From Chloracidobacterium sp. (lineage in GTDB: Bacteria > Acidobacteriota > Blastocatellia > Pyrinomonadales > Pyrinomonadaceae): 64,000 bases of DNA. Below, in pieces: positions 42,495 through 51,171 of the stretch (the first letter of the stretch is position 1; each line of letters opens with the position of its first letter). Both the position numbers and the translations under genes were made by a program. The stretch spans positions 1,116,001-1,180,000 of the forward strand of contig JADJJY010000001.1 in the NCBI GenBank assembly GCA_016706275.1. The letters run 5' to 3'. The notes under the pieces were generated by a model. That model was not told where the DNA came from. It saw only the letters and a list, made by a program, of their open reading frames with translations, and searched no databases.

Positions 42495-42998
42495 ATGAAG
42501 ATTCGAGTTTTGTTTTTGGTTTTCATTATTATCACGGCGGCAGGTGCGGCGTTTGCTCAGAGCAAAACTGTTACCAACGACGACCTCTCAAAATACAAAC
42601 AGGAAAGGGTCAAGGCCGAGGCTGAGTTGCGTAATAATTACGCGAAGCTTGGGTTTTCGTCGCCTGAGGAACGAGCACAACGTGATGCTCAGTCGGTAAA
42701 GGACACGGTCGAACTGTCGGCGATGCTTCGAAATGAGCGGCTTGAACGCGAACGGATCGACGCTCAGAATGCAGCAAATGCTCAATATAGTGCTGCGTTG
42801 TTGAGAGCGGTACAGCAACAGAATACGGTTGAGTATTCTTCACAGTCTTATTTTGGCGGATACTACAACGGTTGGTGGCGGCCGCGTCCGATCGGGCGGG
42901 TTGGTTATCAACAACCAGGCTATTTTGCCGGCGGACAATTTTGGCCGACGGGGCCAGCGACAAAGCCGCGGCCTTTGTTTAAGGTGACGCGACATTAA
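42495..42998 (+). CDS. Secreted Gln/Arg-rich helical protein
   Basis: 167 residues from ATG 42495, which has ggagga upstream. A longer frame upstream is only repeat DNA. Signal peptide (KIRVLFLVFIIITAAGAAFAQ), then a charged coiled-coil-like helix region (residues about 30-110; RVKAEAELRNNYAKLG) and a Gly/Tyr/Trp-rich C-terminus (YFGGYYNGWWRPRPIG). No family recognised; an envelope or surface structural protein is possible. It is 3 bp before gatB but differs in role. Confidence 0.6.
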   Translation: MKIRVLFLVFIIITAAGAAFAQSKTVTNDDLSKYKQERVKAEAELRNNYAKLGFSSPEERAQRDAQSVKDTVELSAMLRNERLERERIDAQNAANAQYSAALLRAVQQQNTVEYSSQSYFGGYYNGWWRPRPIGRVGYQQPGYFAGGQFWPTGPATKPRPLFKVTRH

Positions 42999-43001
42999 TT
43001 T

Positions 43002-44471
43002 ATGAAACAGGGTTGGGAAGCAGTTATCGGCATGGAGATCCATGCGCAGTTGGCGACGGAGACTAAGATCTTTTGTTCGTGCGCGGTTGAGACGGGCGGC
43101 GAGCCTAATGCGAATACGTGCCCGGTGTGTCTGGGTTTGCCTGGGGCGTTGCCGGTGTTGAACCGGCGTGTGATCGAGCTTGGGGCGAGAGCGGCTCTGA
43201 GCCTGGGGCTTGAGATACAGGAAACGTCGATCTTTGCACGGAAGAACTATTTTTATCCCGACCTGCCAAAAGGCTATCAGATCTCGCAATATGACAAGCC
43301 GTTTTCGGCGAACGGACAGCTGACGATCATGACCGCCGAGCGAGACGAGAGCGGCCACGCGACCGAGTGGCGGCCGATGACGATCCATATCCAGCGGATG
43401 CATTTGGAAGAAGACGCCGGGAAGAACGTCCACGAAGGGCTACCGGATACTGATAAATATTCGTATGTAGATCTGAACCGTGCGGGAACTCCGCTGGGTG
43501 AGATCGTCACAAGCCCTGATTTTCGAACGTCATGGCAGGCATATGATTACGTCAATCACGTCCGCCGCGTGCTGCAATGGGTCGGTGCGAGCGACGCCGA
43601 TATGGAAAAAGGGAACCTGCGTTGCGAGGCGAACGTTTCGGTGCGAAAGGTCGGCGAGACGGAATTTCGAAATAAGGTCGAACTGAAAAATCTTAACTCC
43701 GTCAGGTTTATGCAAAAGGCGATCGAATTTGAGATAGACCGGCAGATCGAGGCACACGAAGCCGGTGAAGGCGTCCAACAGGAATCGCGTCTATGGGACG
43801 AAAAGAACAATCAGACACGGTTTATGCGTACTAAAGAGGACGCACACGATTACCGTTATTTTCCCGAACCTGACCTGCAGCCGCTGGCCGTGACGGCGGA
43901 ATTTATTGAGTCGGTCAAAGAGCAAATGCCGGAGCTGCCGGACACGATGCGTGACCGTTTTATGGATGTGTACGGGCTGAGCTATTCGGACGCCAGTCAG
44001 TTGGTTGGTGATATCGATACGGCTGAATATTTCGAAAAGACCGCACGGATCACTGCAAACCCCAGGCTTTCGGCGATCTGGCTGTTGGGCGAATTGACAC
44101 GCGAACTGAACAATTCGAACACCGCGATCGCCGATTCGCGTCTTACCGCCGAGGACCTTGCCGAGCTGATCAAGAACGTTGATAGCGGAAAGATCAACAA
44201 CAATCAGGGCAAAGAGGTGCTCGTCGAGATGTTTGCGACCGGCAAAACGGCCGAGGACGTCATTAAGGATAAGGGCTTTGAGCAAGTGTCGGACAGCGGT
44301 GCGATCGAAAAGATCGTCGATGAGGTCATCGCCGCCAATCAGGCAAACGTCGATGCATATCGCGGCGGCAACGAAAAGCTGTTTGGATTTTTTGTCGGCC
44401 AAGTGATGAAAGCCTCGCAGGGTAAGGCTAATCCGAAGGTCGTGAATGATATTTTGAAGGAAAAGTTGTAA
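43002..44471 (+). CDS. gatB: Asp/Glu-tRNA amidotransferase subunit B
   Basis: 489 residues, usual length for GatB. Opening WEAVIGMEIHAQLATETKIFC, the zinc-binding CS-C...NTCPVCLGLPG, YFYPDLPKGYQISQYD (catalytic core), HLEEDAGKNVHE, DLNRAGTPLGEIVT and the C-terminal YqeY-like tail with NNNQGKEVLVEMFATGKTAEDV. It transamidates misacylated Glu-tRNAGln or Asp-tRNAAsn with GatA and GatC, neither of which is in the window. Confidence 0.96.
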   Translation: MKQGWEAVIGMEIHAQLATETKIFCSCAVETGGEPNANTCPVCLGLPGALPVLNRRVIELGARAALSLGLEIQETSIFARKNYFYPDLPKGYQISQYDKPFSANGQLTIMTAERDESGHATEWRPMTIHIQRMHLEEDAGKNVHEGLPDTDKYSYVDLNRAGTPLGEIVTSPDFRTSWQAYDYVNHVRRVLQWVGASDADMEKGNLRCEANVSVRKVGETEFRNKVELKNLNSVRFMQKAIEFEIDRQIEAHEAGEGVQQESRLWDEKNNQTRFMRTKEDAHDYRYFPEPDLQPLAVTAEFIESVKEQMPELPDTMRDRFMDVYGLSYSDASQLVGDIDTAEYFEKTARITANPRLSAIWLLGELTRELNNSNTAIADSRLTAEDLAELIKNVDSGKINNNQGKEVLVEMFATGKTAEDVIKDKGFEQVSDSGAIEKIVDEVIAANQANVDAYRGGNEKLFGFFVGQVMKASQGKANPKVVNDILKEKL

Positions 44472-44523
44472 CGAGTCAGAACCGGGAGCGGTAGCGACTG
44501 GGTTCTTCTTGCCTATCGTTGAG

Positions 44524-44578
44524 AGAACCACCCCGTCTGCCGAAGCGGCAGCCACCCCTCCTTCGTAAGGAGGGGAGT
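44524..44578. repeat. Family A palindrome, copy 9, ahead of the SDR gene
   Basis: accaccccgtctgccgaagc and cccctccttcgtaaggaggg. Its end gaggggag lies a few bases before the SDR start, as at btuD. Confidence 0.9.
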
Positions 44579-44584
44579 CAAATT

Positions 44585-45301
44585 ATGAATCTAGATGGAA
44601 AAATCGCCATCGTTACCGGCGGGACAAAAGGTATTGGCAGGGCTATTGCCGAAAGCCTGCTCAGAGCCGGATCGCGCGTTTATATTTGCGCCCGTGATCG
44701 TAACGAGATCGAAGCCGCCGTGCAGGAACTATCGGAGATCGGCGAGGCGTTTGGTAAGGTCTGTGATATGCGGAGCGAAGATCAGGTGCGGAATATGCTT
44801 AACTCGTGCGACGAGCGGCTAGGCAGAGTCGATATTCTGGTCAATAACGCCGGCGTCGGCATCATGGGTAAGACGGTCGAAGAGATCACGGGTGACGAGT
44901 TTCGGCAGACGGTCGAGACCAATCTGTTTGGTGTTTTTTATGCTTGTCATCACGCGATCCCGCTGCTGAAAAAACGCGGCGGCGGATACATCGTTAATAT
45001 ATCTTCGCTCGCGGGGCAAAATGCGCATCCCGGAATGGCGGCTTATAATGCTTCGAAATACGGGCTTAATGGCTTTACCGAGGCGTTAATGCAAGAGGTG
45101 CGGCACGACGGAATCAAGGTCAGCTATATCTGCCCTGGCAGCGTAAATACCTATTTTGGCGGCGACACGCCGACCGATGAAAAGGCGTGGCAGCTACAGC
45201 CGGATGATATTGCACAGGTTGTGATGAATTTGCTGGCGATGGACCCGCGAGCTTTGCCAAGCAAAGTTGAACTACGTCCGAGCCGTCCGCCAAAACGCTA
45301 A
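44585..45301 (+). CDS. Short-chain dehydrogenase/reductase
   Basis: 238 residues from ATG 44585. Upstream in-frame codons exist but are repeat sequence. Classical SDR: KIAIVTGGTKGIGRAIAESLL (TGxxxGIG), NNAGVGI, INISSLAG-type catalytic Ser (VNISSLAGQNA) and YNASKYG (YxxxK). NADP or NAD specificity and substrate cannot be assigned. The repeat's gaggggag just upstream probably provides the Shine-Dalgarno. Convergent with the CheA-like gene with a 4-bp overlap at the stops. Confidence 0.9.
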   Translation: MNLDGKIAIVTGGTKGIGRAIAESLLRAGSRVYICARDRNEIEAAVQELSEIGEAFGKVCDMRSEDQVRNMLNSCDERLGRVDILVNNAGVGIMGKTVEEITGDEFRQTVETNLFGVFYACHHAIPLLKKRGGGYIVNISSLAGQNAHPGMAAYNASKYGLNGFTEALMQEVRHDGIKVSYICPGSVNTYFGGDTPTDEKAWQLQPDDIAQVVMNLLAMDPRALPSKVELRPSRPPKR

Positions 45302-47400
45302 ACCGCCTCAATTTTTAAAAAAGATCCGCAGACACGCTCGAGCTCCGCTGAGCTAAAAGGCTTAACAAGATAATCTGACGCCCCGAGGCCAAAAGCTTTT
45401 TGCTTGAATTGCGGAGCGTCGAGCGATGTGACCATGACGACCGGAATGTGGCCGAAATTGTCGTCGGTTTTTACGTATTCGAGCAATTCCCAGCCGTCCA
45501 TGACCGGCATCTCAACATCGGATAGGATCAAATCGGGTTCCCATTCACCGTTTAATAAAAGTTCGAGAGCGTCGGCTCCGCTGGCGGCCGTGATCGCACG
45601 TAGGCCCGCGTCCTCGACGAGCTTTGCCGTCATGCGGCGGATGCTCGCACTGTCGTCAACGACGAGAACGAGCGGCGGGATCTCGCCCGGCGGCTCAGGC
45701 TCGGTCTCCGGAGCTGGTACGGGTGCAAGCGTGACTGGTATCCGCATCGTAAATTTTGTGCCCTGCTGTTGCTCGGATTCGACCGTTATCGAACCGCCGC
45801 GTGCCTCAACACTTTCTTTGACAATGCTCATCCCGATGCCGCGACCGGCGTTGAGATTGAGCGACTCGGCGGTCGTCAGGCCTTTTTCAAAGACGAGCGA
45901 ATGGGCGGAAAATTCGCCCATCGTGAGAGCGGTTTTTTCGTCAATGATGCCGGCGGCGATGGCTTTTTCTATAAGCTTCGCTGCCGAGATACCGCGACCG
46001 TCATCCTCGACCGACAATATTAGATCGTCTTCGTCCATGCTGACGGCGACGCAAATATGGCCTTTTTCGGGCTTGCCGAGCAGGCGTCGGGTTTCGGGCG
46101 GTTCGATGCCGTGGACGACGGCATTCTTTAAAAGATGCAGCAGCGGTTCGACGAGCGCATCGATGACGAGAGTATCGACCTCGATGCCGCCGTTCCGTAT
46201 CTCAAGAACTACCTTTTTGTTTTCTTCCTGTCCGGTGACCTGGATCGCCCGGTTTAGCCGCATCTCAAGATTGCCAAATCGGACCATGCGGATCTGCATT
46301 AACCGCTGAAGCATCTCGTCGGAAAGCCTTTGCTGGATCTCAAGCAGTGCTTCAAGCTGTTTTAGCGGATCGGTCTCGCTCGTAATAGCACCCGAATTTC
46401 GCACTTCGGCAAAGCGTTCCGCAAGCGCCGAGCGATTGACGAGCAGACCGCGTGAGATCTTGAGCAGGTCGTCGAGCCGGTCGAGCGAGACGCGGACGAC
46501 CGGGGTCGAGACCGGAACGCTGTGGTCGCTGCCGACCGGCTGCAATTTGCCGGACTGCCTTACGGCGGTTGATGGATCAGCCTTTTCAGTAGGCGCGGAA
46601 GAGATCGAGTCGATGAGACGGTCGAAATCTTTGGCGAGTCTTGCGGCAGATTTGGGGTCATCGTTTGTATCTTTGCCGGATGTCATCTCGTCGAGACGTG
46701 TCGTCGAGACGGTCAGCAGATCGATCAGGCGTGCGTCCGCATAGGAACGCAGCTCGACCATTTTGTCGAGCAGGTCTTCGATGCGATGGGCAAGTTGCGA
46801 AGCCTCGGCAAAACCAATGATACCGGCCGCACCCTTGAAAGTATGGGCGTTTCGGCGGATCTCCCAGATGGCGTTGCTGTCGTCTGGCGACGAGCGGAGT
46901 ATCTTTAGATTTGAGTTGATGTTAGCGAGCAAGCCCTCGGCCTCAGAGCGAAATATCTCGATCGTCTCGTCGTCGATCTCAAAATCTTCGTTCTCCCAAG
47001 TGTCGCCGTCGTCCTGCAGGCTGTTCTTAAATTGAGCGAACGACGCATCGACCAGCTCATTCACATCGTTGAGAAAATCCTCGGACCCAAGCGGCATTTG
47101 CAGCATCTCGGCCTCAAGCCGAGAGATGAGATCGAGCGTTTTATTGACCGATGAATCGAGATCTGCACCGTCGATGGCCGCAAGTATCTCAACCGAAGCC
47201 GCACACTCCGCCGCAATGCTCGCAGCATTAACAAGCCCAAATTCCGTGGCTTCATCTTTGAGCTGTTCGAGTTTGCGATGTCCGTGGACGAGATCAGCAG
47301 CCTTCAGGCGGCCTTGGGCAAACAGAAGCAGGCCTGCGCGTATGCCGGCAAGCCTGTCCTCAGCCTTTTCAAGAAAGGATTGTAATTTTGCGGATTCCAT
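45298..47400 (-). CDS. CheA-like hybrid histidine kinase with receiver, lacking a CheW domain
   Basis: 700 residues. The N-terminal helical region is Hpt-like, and a second Hpt near residue 185 has the phosphorylatable His (NAHTFKGAAGIIGFAEASQ). The dimerisation helices contain LLKISRGLLVNRSALAERF. The HATPase domain (about 390-570) has LLHLLKNAVVHGIE, EDDGRGIS and GRGIGMSIVKESVEARGG. A receiver domain (about 580-700) has VDDSASIRR, DVEMPVMDGWE (phospho-Asp) and VTSL. CheW-like regulatory domains are absent, unlike classical CheA. The TPR-receiver gene lies just upstream in the same direction, suggesting one pathway, perhaps controlling twitching or gliding (inference). Confidence 0.85.
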   Translation of the reverse strand: MESAKLQSFLEKAEDRLAGIRAGLLLFAQGRLKAADLVHGHRKLEQLKDEATEFGLVNAASIAAECAASVEILAAIDGADLDSSVNKTLDLISRLEAEMLQMPLGSEDFLNDVNELVDASFAQFKNSLQDDGDTWENEDFEIDDETIEIFRSEAEGLLANINSNLKILRSSPDDSNAIWEIRRNAHTFKGAAGIIGFAEASQLAHRIEDLLDKMVELRSYADARLIDLLTVSTTRLDEMTSGKDTNDDPKSAARLAKDFDRLIDSISSAPTEKADPSTAVRQSGKLQPVGSDHSVPVSTPVVRVSLDRLDDLLKISRGLLVNRSALAERFAEVRNSGAITSETDPLKQLEALLEIQQRLSDEMLQRLMQIRMVRFGNLEMRLNRAIQVTGQEENKKVVLEIRNGGIEVDTLVIDALVEPLLHLLKNAVVHGIEPPETRRLLGKPEKGHICVAVSMDEDDLILSVEDDGRGISAAKLIEKAIAAGIIDEKTALTMGEFSAHSLVFEKGLTTAESLNLNAGRGIGMSIVKESVEARGGSITVESEQQQGTKFTMRIPVTLAPVPAPETEPEPPGEIPPLVLVVDDSASIRRMTAKLVEDAGLRAITAASGADALELLLNGEWEPDLILSDVEMPVMDGWELLEYVKTDDNFGHIPVVMVTSLDAPQFKQKAFGLGASDYLVKPFSSAELERVCGSFLKIEAV

Positions 47401-47433
47401 TGTTCGAGCAGGGGGCAGCGGCTCGCGGGGCGG

Positions 47434-49725
47434 CTATTCTACCGAAACACCGTCGTGTTCGAGGTAGGTTTCGAGGGCTTTCATCAGCGTCTCGGGGCCA
47501 AACGGTTTGGTGATGTAACCGGTCGTTCCGGCCATGCGGCCGCGGACCTTGTCAAAAAACCCGTCCTTGCCGGAGATCATCACGACGGGCACGTTGCGCG
47601 ACGCGGGGTTGGCACGGATCTGTTTGCAGACCTCATAACCGTCCATTCGTGGCATCGTGATGTCTAGCAAAACCAGGTCGGGCAGACTTTCCTCGATCTT
47701 GTTCATGCCCTCGACACCGTCTTCGGCACAGATGACGGTGTGGCCCGATTTTTCGAGTTTACCTGAGATAAGTTTGCGAACGGTGGCACTGTCATCGACA
47801 ACGAGTATCGTCTTGCCGTGCACCAAAAGGCCACGAGCCTCATCCTGACGACGCATCTCGTCGAGACGGATGACAAGTGTATTTATCTGGCCGGACAGTA
47901 TGACGTTGTTTGGATTGAGGCGTGAGGCTTCCTGTAGATAGCGGATGCCCGGACCGTAGTTTCGCAGATTGAAATGAGCGATGCCAAGATTGGTCAGCTC
48001 TTTTTCGTCGAATTCGCGAAGGTTCCACTCGGCTTCCATCTGCGTGACGGCCTCTTGAACGGACTCTCGTTCGACGCGGTCGTTTGAAAGCAAGGATTCG
48101 AGATCAGAGAGCGAAAGTGTTGAATGGCATGAGCTACACTCAAAAGCCTGAGCTTCGTTTGGCGACGAGCAGAACGGACATTCGACACTATTTACAACAG
48201 CAGCGGCGACTGCAGGCGGCGGTGTTGTTTCGGTAACTGCGTCTGGAGCGGCCTCGGCTGGTGCGGAAAAAGGCGAAGCCGGTGTTGCGTCAAATTCCTG
48301 GTCAATAGCGACGTTTGCCTGTTCAAAGATCTCGTCGATCGGCGGCAGGCTTTCAAGCGTGTCGGTGTCGGCGTCTATATTCTTATTTGCGGCTGCAAAG
48401 ATGTCCTCGACCGAACTGACCGGCTTTTCGACTACTTCTTCTTCAGCGACTTCCGGTGCGGTCATTTCTACAGCTAATTCGGCTGGAGTTTCCGGTGTTT
48501 CGAATTCAGCGACCGGCTCATCGAATGCGACCGGTTCTTCGACCTGTTCGAATGCTGCTTCGGGCTCAGCGTCAAACCCAGGAGCGGCGACTTCAACCTC
48601 TGTCGCAACTTCAGGTTCTGACGCCGGGACGTCTTCAAATATTGCTTCGGGTTCGTCAGCGACCTCAAAAGCTACCTCTTCTTCTTGTTCAAATTCCTCG
48701 GTTACCTGCTCAGGCACGGCTTCAGCTCCAACTTCCTCTTCCGTCGCAGGAGCTTCGACCTCGGCGACCGGCATTGATCCGGGAACGATGGTGAGCGAGA
48801 GGAAATCGAGATTTGCACGGGCGGCGGCGTTGGTGGGGTCGATTTCTAGAGCTTTTTCGAGACAGTTCATTTTTGCCGTCATGTTGGATGAAAGGTGCGA
48901 GAGCAGCATCCAGGCGTCGGCGTTTGTTGGGTCTTTGTCTAGAGCAGAATTGAGGATCTCGACTGCGTTTGCCGTCTCACCGGCAGCTGCGGCTGCTTTG
49001 GCTTCGGAAACTGCCGACTTTAATTTGGCGGCGGCGATCTGATCCAAAACCTCTTTTGCCTCGGTATTGTCGGGGTGCATATCGAGAACGCGGTTCAGGA
49101 TTTCGACGGCGTCGTCGGTTTCGCCGGATTCCATCAAAGATCTGGCATCGGCGATGACGGCTGATGTTCTCATGCGGTCGATGGCGGCGAGTGCGTCTTT
49201 GGCGTCTTCGTTATCGGGGTTGATGCTAAGTACACGGTTTAGTAGTTCGACCTGTTGATCGTCGGTCTCGGCGAGCTTCGCTTTCCACAGCCAAGCTGCG
49301 TCGCAGTTTTCGTCATGCTCGATCGCCTGTTCTAGGCACTGAGCGGCGAGGTCGTCAGAACCGACGTTGTGGGCGGCGACGGCACGTTGGACAAATGTTT
49401 TGGCAAGCACGCCCATCGTGGCGATCCGCCATTCGACAGCACGCTGATTTTCGGGATTGATGTTGAGGACGTTGTTGAGGAAAGCGAGCAGTTCTTCGGG
49501 GTATTCGCTGATCGAGGCGAGCCACATCCACGCGTCTTCGCATTGCGGATCGAGAGCTGACGCACGGGTCAAATCGATACGGGCGCGGTCGCGGTCACCG
49601 CTTTGGGCAGCGGCAATGCCGCGTTTTAGGAACACGTGCGGATCGGGAGCGACGGAAATCTCGTCAAACATTTGGTTATCGACGAGAGGGAGTGTTGAAA
49701 CGTTTGGTTCGAATTCTAATCTCAT
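47434..49725 (-). CDS. TPR protein with zinc ribbon and C-terminal PilG-like receiver
   Basis: 763 residues. Six or more TPR units (about 30-310, for example AWLWKAKLAETDDQQVELLNRVLSINPDNEDAKDAL) lead into a long acidic Glu/Val/Ala-rich linker (about 315-500). A zinc ribbon follows (VECPFCSSPNEAQAFECSSCHS), then more TPR-like helices, and a receiver (about 640-755) with ILVVDDSATVRK, LLDITMPRMDGYE and TGYITKPFG. It is 33 bp upstream of the CheA-like kinase gene, its probable phosphodonor. The linker is strongly biased in composition. It may scaffold other regulators through the TPRs. Confidence 0.85.
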   Translation of the reverse strand: MRLEFEPNVSTLPLVDNQMFDEISVAPDPHVFLKRGIAAAQSGDRDRARIDLTRASALDPQCEDAWMWLASISEYPEELLAFLNNVLNINPENQRAVEWRIATMGVLAKTFVQRAVAAHNVGSDDLAAQCLEQAIEHDENCDAAWLWKAKLAETDDQQVELLNRVLSINPDNEDAKDALAAIDRMRTSAVIADARSLMESGETDDAVEILNRVLDMHPDNTEAKEVLDQIAAAKLKSAVSEAKAAAAAGETANAVEILNSALDKDPTNADAWMLLSHLSSNMTAKMNCLEKALEIDPTNAAARANLDFLSLTIVPGSMPVAEVEAPATEEEVGAEAVPEQVTEEFEQEEEVAFEVADEPEAIFEDVPASEPEVATEVEVAAPGFDAEPEAAFEQVEEPVAFDEPVAEFETPETPAELAVEMTAPEVAEEEVVEKPVSSVEDIFAAANKNIDADTDTLESLPPIDEIFEQANVAIDQEFDATPASPFSAPAEAAPDAVTETTPPPAVAAAVVNSVECPFCSSPNEAQAFECSSCHSTLSLSDLESLLSNDRVERESVQEAVTQMEAEWNLREFDEKELTNLGIAHFNLRNYGPGIRYLQEASRLNPNNVILSGQINTLVIRLDEMRRQDEARGLLVHGKTILVVDDSATVRKLISGKLEKSGHTVICAEDGVEGMNKIEESLPDLVLLDITMPRMDGYEVCKQIRANPASRNVPVVMISGKDGFFDKVRGRMAGTTGYITKPFGPETLMKALETYLEHDGVSVE

Positions 49726-50015
49726 AATTTTCGTTGGTAGGTTGGTTTTTTGAGACCTGATGCGGGGGAGCGTCTGATGACTCGGCGCCCAATTTCACCC
49801 CTTGTTCAAGAGCAAAACCGATGCCAGCGTGCGCAAACGTGCAAGCGAATTGTGAAATCCGGTCAAAGTGCCTAGAATAAAGGGCGAAAGTTAAATTTCT
49901 AAGGGCGCGGGCTTTGCAGAAACGGATATACCCGGATCAAAGTGACATAAAATGGCACTTGGGGACGCTAAAAAGTAGCAAATAAAGGCACTAAACGGCA
50001 TTTTTCAAACCTCAG

Positions 50016-50933
50016 ATGAGCAACTATGACGTAATAATTATCGGTGGCGGACCAGGGGGGCTTTCGGCCGCGTTTTGGTGCGCTGAGTTGGGTCTGAAAG
50101 CGATCATTTTGGAGCGTGAAGCGGTGACCGGCGGACAGCTTTTGAGAACGTTTGGTGATATCAAAAACTACCTCGGTGTTGCGTCGGCGAGAGGCAGCGA
50201 ATTGCGAGATATTTTTCTGCGCCAAGTCGAGACAAAAGATGTTGTGTTGCGAACGGGTGTTGAGATCGAGACGGCCTATCTTGTTGAAAGAAAAGTAGTT
50301 TTGGCAGGCGGCGAAGAGATACGAGGTGAATCAGTTATTATTGCGACAGGCGTCCGTCGACGCAAACTAAATGTCCCCGGCGAGGATGCATTTCGTGGAA
50401 AAGGCATCCTCGAATCCGGCGTCAGGGACCAAGATCAGGTCGCCGGAAAACGCGTCGTGATCGTCGGTGGCGGTGACGCTGCTCTTGAAAATGCTCTTAT
50501 CCTAGGAGCTAAAGCCGAAAAAGTTTTCGTAGTTCATCGTCGCGATGAATTTACCGCCCGGAAAGAATTTATCGAACAGGCCGAGGCAATGGACAATATC
50601 GAATTTGTCTTAAGCTCAAACTTCGCCGCAATTGTTGGGAATGAACACGTTGATGGCGTCGACGTCAGGGATAACACGACAGGTGCGACCCTGCATATTC
50701 CGGTTGACGCGGTCCTCGTTCGCATCGGCGTCGAGCCAAATACCGAATTATTTCGAGGTCAGATAGGTACTGACAAGGCAGGATACATTTGCATCGAGGC
50801 AAACTGTGCAACAGACCTGATCGGTATTTTCGCCATCGGCGACGTCGCAAATCCGCTTTCTCAGACGATCAACTCGGCTGCCGGACAGGGAGCGACCTCT
50901 GCGAAAATCATCGCCTACAACTTCATTAAATAG
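50016..50933 (+). CDS. Thioredoxin reductase-like FAD/NAD(P) oxidoreductase without the CxxC active site
   Basis: 305 residues. FAD-binding VIIIGGGPGGLSAAFW, VTGGQLL, IIATGVRRRKL, the NAD(P) Rossmann motif VVIVGGGDAALENALILG and IGDVANPLSQTINSAAGQG at the C-terminus. The position of the CxxC redox motif in true TrxB (about 133-136, between the ATG and GGGD motifs) is occupied by ESGVRDQD with no Cys. Hence it is not a classical TrxB; a TrxR-like ferredoxin-NADP reductase or another flavoprotein dehydrogenase is likelier. The upstream 290 bp is a promoter-bearing gap without repeats that I recognise. Confidence 0.85.
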   Translation: MSNYDVIIIGGGPGGLSAAFWCAELGLKAIILEREAVTGGQLLRTFGDIKNYLGVASARGSELRDIFLRQVETKDVVLRTGVEIETAYLVERKVVLAGGEEIRGESVIIATGVRRRKLNVPGEDAFRGKGILESGVRDQDQVAGKRVVIVGGGDAALENALILGAKAEKVFVVHRRDEFTARKEFIEQAEAMDNIEFVLSSNFAAIVGNEHVDGVDVRDNTTGATLHIPVDAVLVRIGVEPNTELFRGQIGTDKAGYICIEANCATDLIGIFAIGDVANPLSQTINSAAGQGATSAKIIAYNFIK

Positions 50934-51171
50934 AGAGTTTGACGAAACAAGACTCTATTCAAAATTCTGAATTTTATTCTATACTTCCGTTTTTATTTTC
51001 CACAACAAATTCCGCTTTGTGTTAGGGCAATCACCTAAGTGCTTGTAATGCAGTTAGTTAGACGTTGATAACTTAAGTTGAATTAAATGGAACGCAAAAT
51101 GCATAATTTAAACGCGACAACAATTCAATCTAACGCAATTGCGTAATTTTCAAGCTCAGTAGGGAGGAAAT

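Noticed and set aside
44519..44584. Upstream in-frame extension of the SDR
   Set aside because: It reads through the family A palindrome; the SDR Rossmann motif begins only a few residues after the ATG at 44585.
46331..49200. Plus-strand frames within the kinase and TPR-receiver genes (for example 48359-49042)
   Set aside because: Composition-driven shadows (long Ser/Ala runs) of the acidic linker on the other strand.
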